Assembly (NCBI RefSeq): GCF_003324165.1
Contig: NW_025407831.1
Coordinates: 248,001 to 312,000, forward strand
DNA from: Naegleria lovaniensis
Taxonomy: Eukaryota; Heterolobosea; Eutetramitea; Acrasida; Naegleriidae
Length of the DNA stretch: 64,000 bases
Reading direction: 5' to 3'
Position numbers and translations under genes: made by a program. Positions 60,756 to 64,000 of the stretch are shown piece by piece. The notes below the pieces were generated by a model. The model saw only the letters and a list, made by a program, of their open reading frames with translations. It was not told the DNA's origin and made no database searches. The number at the start of each line of letters is the position of its first letter. Positions within the stretch are counted from its first letter, which is position 1.

Positions 60756-60911
60756 AAATCATTCTCAACGTTGACAATACTCTGAATGTGTTGAACAAGC
60801 TCTTTGCGAATAGCAATAAATGAACAATGTGAATCATCGAATCATCAATAAGTTGAAATTTCGCAGAAATGAACTACGTTGAAATGTGGTTCCTTTAACT
60901 TGGCTCAATTT

Positions 60912-62396
60912 TTATTGAATGGAGCCTTGATATCTGAAATTACCAACCGTGCGATGAGTATTATTAAGGAATTCGTCATCATCTTCGTGATGCATACCAC
61001 CGTAATCATCTTCATCCAATCGACTTGAAGGTTGATTTCTAAAACGTCTCTTGTTTTTCTTTACATTGGAGAGAAGAGTTCTCATTCTCTCCTCTTCATC
61101 TTCGTCATCATCAAACACTCGATCAATGTTCATTGCAGCATTAGAGGGTACTCGAGGAACACCAAGACTACTACTATTGCCATCACGATGGTTTTGTGCC
61201 TGTTCTGCCTCCATCACAATTTGATCATAAACCGATCGATTTAAATTCGAATGCAAGAAAGTGAAATAGAGAACTGGTCCAAATAGAGCATAATATAACA
61301 CTCGAGAGGACATGGTCAGACAAATTCCAACCGATTGACATGTCAATAGTAATACATTTCCAGAGCACGTAATTGCATGTAAGGTCATTAAAAACATGAT
61401 ATATACATAGAACGATTTTCTCTGTGGAACTCGATCTCTCATACATCTTAAACATGGTAAAATTAAAATTACACAATACATGGTCATGAACAATCCACTC
61501 ACAATTGTATCTTGTAAAGCACTTTCTAATACACTTGTAGTCATGATGGATGGAAATCCTAATTCATTGTAATATGGAAATATAAACATGACCGATATGG
61601 CTACTGCATTATCTAAAATTGAAACAAATCCTGCAATGATAGCACTCCTCACAAGTACTTTTTGATTACTCAATGATGCTATTAATTTCTTTGGAGAAAA
61701 GTGATGCATCATGTACACCACCACACACAATTCAATAAATTCCATTAAGAAATGTAAAATTGAGAGACATATTTTTGTAGCAATGTCCAGTTCATAGGAT
61801 GGAATATTTTTTGCTGAAATCAATGTTCGAGATTGAGATGATGAAGGAATGGATGAATTAATTGTCGTAAGAGAGTGAGACTGAAAAGGAGTGTTTGAGT
61901 TTTTGGATACTTTCAATTCATTGGTTGATATCATGACTGATGTCTCTATATCAAATATATTCTCCCCAACGATAGCAACCACTATTGTAGACAAGCAGGT
62001 GATCATATGTACAACACAAACACACCAAACAAATGAATACAATGCAGGTAATAATAAACTATCGGTCTTTTTCAAAATCTTAACGGTTATTTTCAATTTA
62101 AATAATAAAAATAATATAAATAATAAATTCGGAATGAGAGTAATGAAATAGTACAAGTCTAAGCCTCCCAATATTCTTAAAAACATCATATCAACACAAA
62201 ATTCAGTTGTTCCTTGGTTGTCATTTCCGCTCGGAATGTTGTTGAAGAAAGGACATGTGGGCAGAATATGATGACCTGTAGAATGTTTATGATGGTGATG
62301 ATGGGAGTTGTTTGTTGATAGCACAAGGGTATTTATGATTTGATGAAAAAGGTTAGTTGTAATCGATAACCGGTTCGGTTCATCGTTTTTCAGCAT
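60912..62396 (-). CDS. TPRA1/TPRA40-like seven-transmembrane protein
   Basis: Integral membrane protein of the TPRA1 (transmembrane protein adipocyte-associated 1) family, distantly GPCR-like and without a firm ligand. About seven hydrophobic helices occupy residues 75-385. The diagnostic block is RVPQRKSFYVYIMFLMTLHAI, then GICLTMSSRVLYYALFGPVLYFTFL, matching the family's LPxRRSFYVY and GLCxxDxxxxLYFxxFxPLxYxxFL. The tail is long, acidic and cytosolic (DDDEDEEERMRTLLSN). I prefer the start at 62396 (MLKNDEPNR). The open frame continues 15 codons upstream to 62441 but would overlap a plus-strand reading frame there. N-terminal His/Asn loops carry possible glycosylation sites. Confidence 0.75.
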   Translation of the reverse strand: MLKNDEPNRLSITTNLFHQIINTLVLSTNNSHHHHHKHSTGHHILPTCPFFNNIPSGNDNQGTTEFCVDMMFLRILGGLDLYYFITLIPNLLFILFLLFKLKITVKILKKTDSLLLPALYSFVWCVCVVHMITCLSTIVVAIVGENIFDIETSVMISTNELKVSKNSNTPFQSHSLTTINSSIPSSSQSRTLISAKNIPSYELDIATKICLSILHFLMEFIELCVVVYMMHHFSPKKLIASLSNQKVLVRSAIIAGFVSILDNAVAISVMFIFPYYNELGFPSIMTTSVLESALQDTIVSGLFMTMYCVILILPCLRCMRDRVPQRKSFYVYIMFLMTLHAITCSGNVLLLTCQSVGICLTMSSRVLYYALFGPVLYFTFLHSNLNRSVYDQIVMEAEQAQNHRDGNSSSLGVPRVPSNAAMNIDRVFDDDEDEEERMRTLLSNVKKNKRRFRNQPSSRLDEDDYGGMHHEDDDEFLNNTHRTVGNFRYQGSIQ

Positions 62397-62416
62397 TTTT
62401 TCCGTTAAGTGTTCGC

Positions 62417-62620
62417 ATGAAGAGCAAACAGACGAGTGCACTGAATATCAAAGTGCCCAAGCTTGTGGAAATTGATCATTGCCTTCTCTATGAACCCGAG
62501 TTGTTTGGCAACGAGGCCAGACCACAAAGTACTGTGTTCCGGGTTCGATCCGGTTTAGAAGAGGTTGATTCCAACAAAAGATTTTTTCAAAACAACATTA
62601 AAAAATATTTTCAAAGATGA
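62417..62620 (+). CDS. Small open frame upstream of WASHC2, uncertain
   Basis: 67 codons from MKSKQTSALN to a TGA overlapping the WASHC2 start codon (ATGA at 62617-62620). The composition is ordinary, not repetitive (VEIDHCLLYEPELFGNEARP, TVFRVRSGLEEV), which is more gene-like than most short frames here. It may be the true N-terminus of the WASHC2 product across a -1 step at the A/T-rich 62580-62615, an upstream open frame, or chance. Confidence 0.3.
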   Translation: MKSKQTSALNIKVPKLVEIDHCLLYEPELFGNEARPQSTVFRVRSGLEEVDSNKRFFQNNIKKYFQR

Positions 62621-64000
62621 TGATGGACTCTGCCATACCACCACCTCCGCCCATGATGTCTTCAACCATACCACCACCTCCACCATTCTCTTCGTATCCG
62701 AGTGCTGGAGCAACAACAACATCCTTCTCTCAACCTCCTCCTTCTCTCTCACAACAACCAGCCAATTTTGAAACACAATCCGTGATTCTCTCAACCTCCG
62801 AACGTTCCATTGATTATTCAAATATTAATAATTTAAAAAGATGTGATCAGAAATGGACGATTGATTGTGATGAAGGTCTTTTAGATTATTTGAAATCCTA
62901 TTCCAATAGATTGTTTACACAAATGAATCACTTGAGAGATTCTGTTGATGAATTATTCTATGATACTCAATCATGTCAAGTCAAAGTGAAGAATGCATTC
63001 AATGAATTTATCATGTTATCTAATACTCAATTCATTGAAAATCGTGTGATTGTACCATCTTCTGAACCAACTGCCACGACAGAAACCCCTGTTGAACAAC
63101 CTCTTGCAAAAGAATTAACACCAGAAGAGAAACAACATCGTTTCACAACAGCTATCAAATATGGTCTCAATGCAGTTCTTGAATCATGTACCATTCCAAT
63201 TGATGAAGGAACAGCCTATGATGCAATGATGATGATCGACGAAAATGGAAATACTATTCTCGAAGAAGATCAATTACCAATGGATGCAGAAGAATTGGAA
63301 CAAAATCGTCAAGCTGAAGAATTTATGAAGAATACTATTGCTCATAATGATTATATTCAACAAATTGATCCAATGTTGATGAAAAAGAGAACACTTCCAT
63401 ATATTATTGGAAGCAGTAAATTCTATATGAATGATTTGGTGGGAATTATTCCAAATGAGGAAGAAGAACAATTGAAATTAATGACGTATCATGAAAATGT
63501 CAATGCCACAGTGGCTGGAACACAAATTGACACCAGTGTTGCTATACCTCCTCCACCCATGACATCTGCCAATGGTGTTCCTCCACCACCACCTTCATCA
63601 TTTGGAAATATTCCACCTCCTCCGCCAAGTACATTTGGAAATATTCCACCCCCTCCACCCATGATGATGATGAATGGCACTATTCCACCTCCACCCCCTC
63701 TATCCTTTGATATGCCACCTCCACCACCAGATGCATCTTTGAAACCAAAATTGAAAAATACTTTTGAGAATGGAGAGGATTCGTTTACATTGGGAGATGA
63801 ACAACCACCACAATCGACTGAAAACTTCTTTGGAGTTTCTAATACCTCACCTGCTGTTGGCGAAAATAATGGAGAAGAATCATCTATGGATATTAGAACT
63901 CAATTGGCCAATTTAATGAAGAAAGGATCAAACCAACCACCATCATCGACAGCTGATAGTAGCAATGGCACCACTCCATCGTTGGATGGTAATGGTGGTC
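62617..64000 (+). CDS. WASHC2: WASHC2 (FAM21) N-terminal part, runs off the window
   Basis: Subunit of the WASH complex, which drives Arp2/3 actin assembly on endosomes and links to retromer and capping protein. The frame is open from 62617 to the last base with no stop. After a Pro-rich start (PPPPPMMSS) comes the WASH-assembly head near residues 85-150: WTIDCDEGLLDYLKSYSN, then FNEFIMLSNTQFIENRV, nearly the family's FNDFLMLSNTQFIENRV. Next is KRTLPYIIGSSKFYMNDLVG (family [20 protein letters not shown]). From about residue 310 five or six PPPPP segments separated by short spacers follow, then acidic Phe-containing stretches (EDSFTLGDE, ENFFGV). The Pro-rich segments are unusual for this family. 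The retromer-binding LFa-rich tail lies outside the window. Confidence 0.88.
   Translation, partial: MMMDSAIPPPPPMMSSTIPPPPPFSSYPSAGATTTSFSQPPPSLSQQPANFETQSVILSTSERSIDYSNINNLKRCDQKWTIDCDEGLLDYLKSYSNRLFTQMNHLRDSVDELFYDTQSCQVKVKNAFNEFIMLSNTQFIENRVIVPSSEPTATTETPVEQPLAKELTPEEKQHRFTTAIKYGLNAVLESCTIPIDEGTAYDAMMMIDENGNTILEEDQLPMDAEELEQNRQAEEFMKNTIAHNDYIQQIDPMLMKKRTLPYIIGSSKFYMNDLVGIIPNEEEEQLKLMTYHENVNATVAGTQIDTSVAIPPPPMTSANGVPPPPPSSFGNIPPPPPSTFGNIPPPPPMMMMNGTIPPPPPLSFDMPPPPPDASLKPKLKNTFENGEDSFTLGDEQPPQSTENFFGVSNTSPAVGENNGEESSMDIRTQLANLMKKGSNQPPSSTADSSNGTTPSLDGNGG

Noticed and set aside
1-64000. Alternative genetic code to explain in-frame stops
   Set aside because: Stops at gene ends are ordinary TAA and TGA, and intact genes use none internally. 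The breaks are frame changes, not reassigned codons.

Overview
This is a gene-dense nuclear window from an AT-rich protist. The coding repertoire is plainly eukaryotic: CPSF subunits, Rho GTPase, AIR9, NFX1, a LSH/DDM1-type remodeller, WASH complex and IQGAP. Introns are short (about 45-150 bp) GT-AG types with GTAAGT-like donors, and intergenic gaps are often under 100 bp. Long Asn/Thr/Ser/Gln runs are coded by trinucleotide repeats. An amoeboid or flagellate excavate such as Naegleria or another heterolobosean fits best; this is inference from gene content and style, not a sequence match.

Layout. 1-5.3 kb (+): the end of CPSF2, then CPSF1, two subunits of the mRNA 3'-end processing machine lying head to tail. 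5.4-13.5 kb (-): an F-box/Rho GTPase fusion, an AIR9-like LRR plus A9-repeat protein, and glycerophosphocholine acyltransferase GPC1. 13.6-16.0 kb (+): an unrecognised helical protein. 16.2-19.7 kb (-): tRNA-Pro(UGG) and an NFX1-type zinc-finger protein. 20-23.8 kb (+): a decayed or heavily interrupted coding unit with SWIM-like and Cys-rich motifs, possibly transposon-derived. 24.5-31.5 kb (+): a giant ankyrin-repeat/pseudokinase-like protein. 31.9-33.5 kb (+): a Rieske oxygenase of the DAF-36/Neverland type. 33.7-41.9 kb (-): two secreted or surface proteins and one very low-complexity protein. 42.3-46.5 kb (+): a coiled-coil protein and a LSH/HELLS/DDM1-type SNF2 ATPase. 47.6 kb: a truncated copy of the Rho gene. 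47.8-52.0 kb: low-molecular-weight tyrosine phosphatase, a GNAT-like protein with bacterial flavour (-), and the tRNA methyltransferase TRM13. 52.3-60.8 kb (+): a CH-filamin-IQGAP multidomain protein. 60.9-62.4 kb (-): a TPRA1-like seven-helix membrane protein. 62.6 kb to the end (+): the head of WASHC2/FAM21.

The best novelty candidate is the F-box/Rho fusion. It is a complete five-exon model with a 12-nt micro-exon in the P-loop and Ser in place of the catalytic switch-II Gln. The CH-filamin-IQGAP protein and the polyproline-bearing WASHC2 are also unusual architectures.

Caution: many otherwise well-conserved genes change frame without a good intron, and the change is always of -1 polarity (as if one base were missing). 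It often falls in homopolymers or trinucleotide repeats. Single-base deletion errors in the assembly are the simplest explanation, so gene spans below are given across these breaks.
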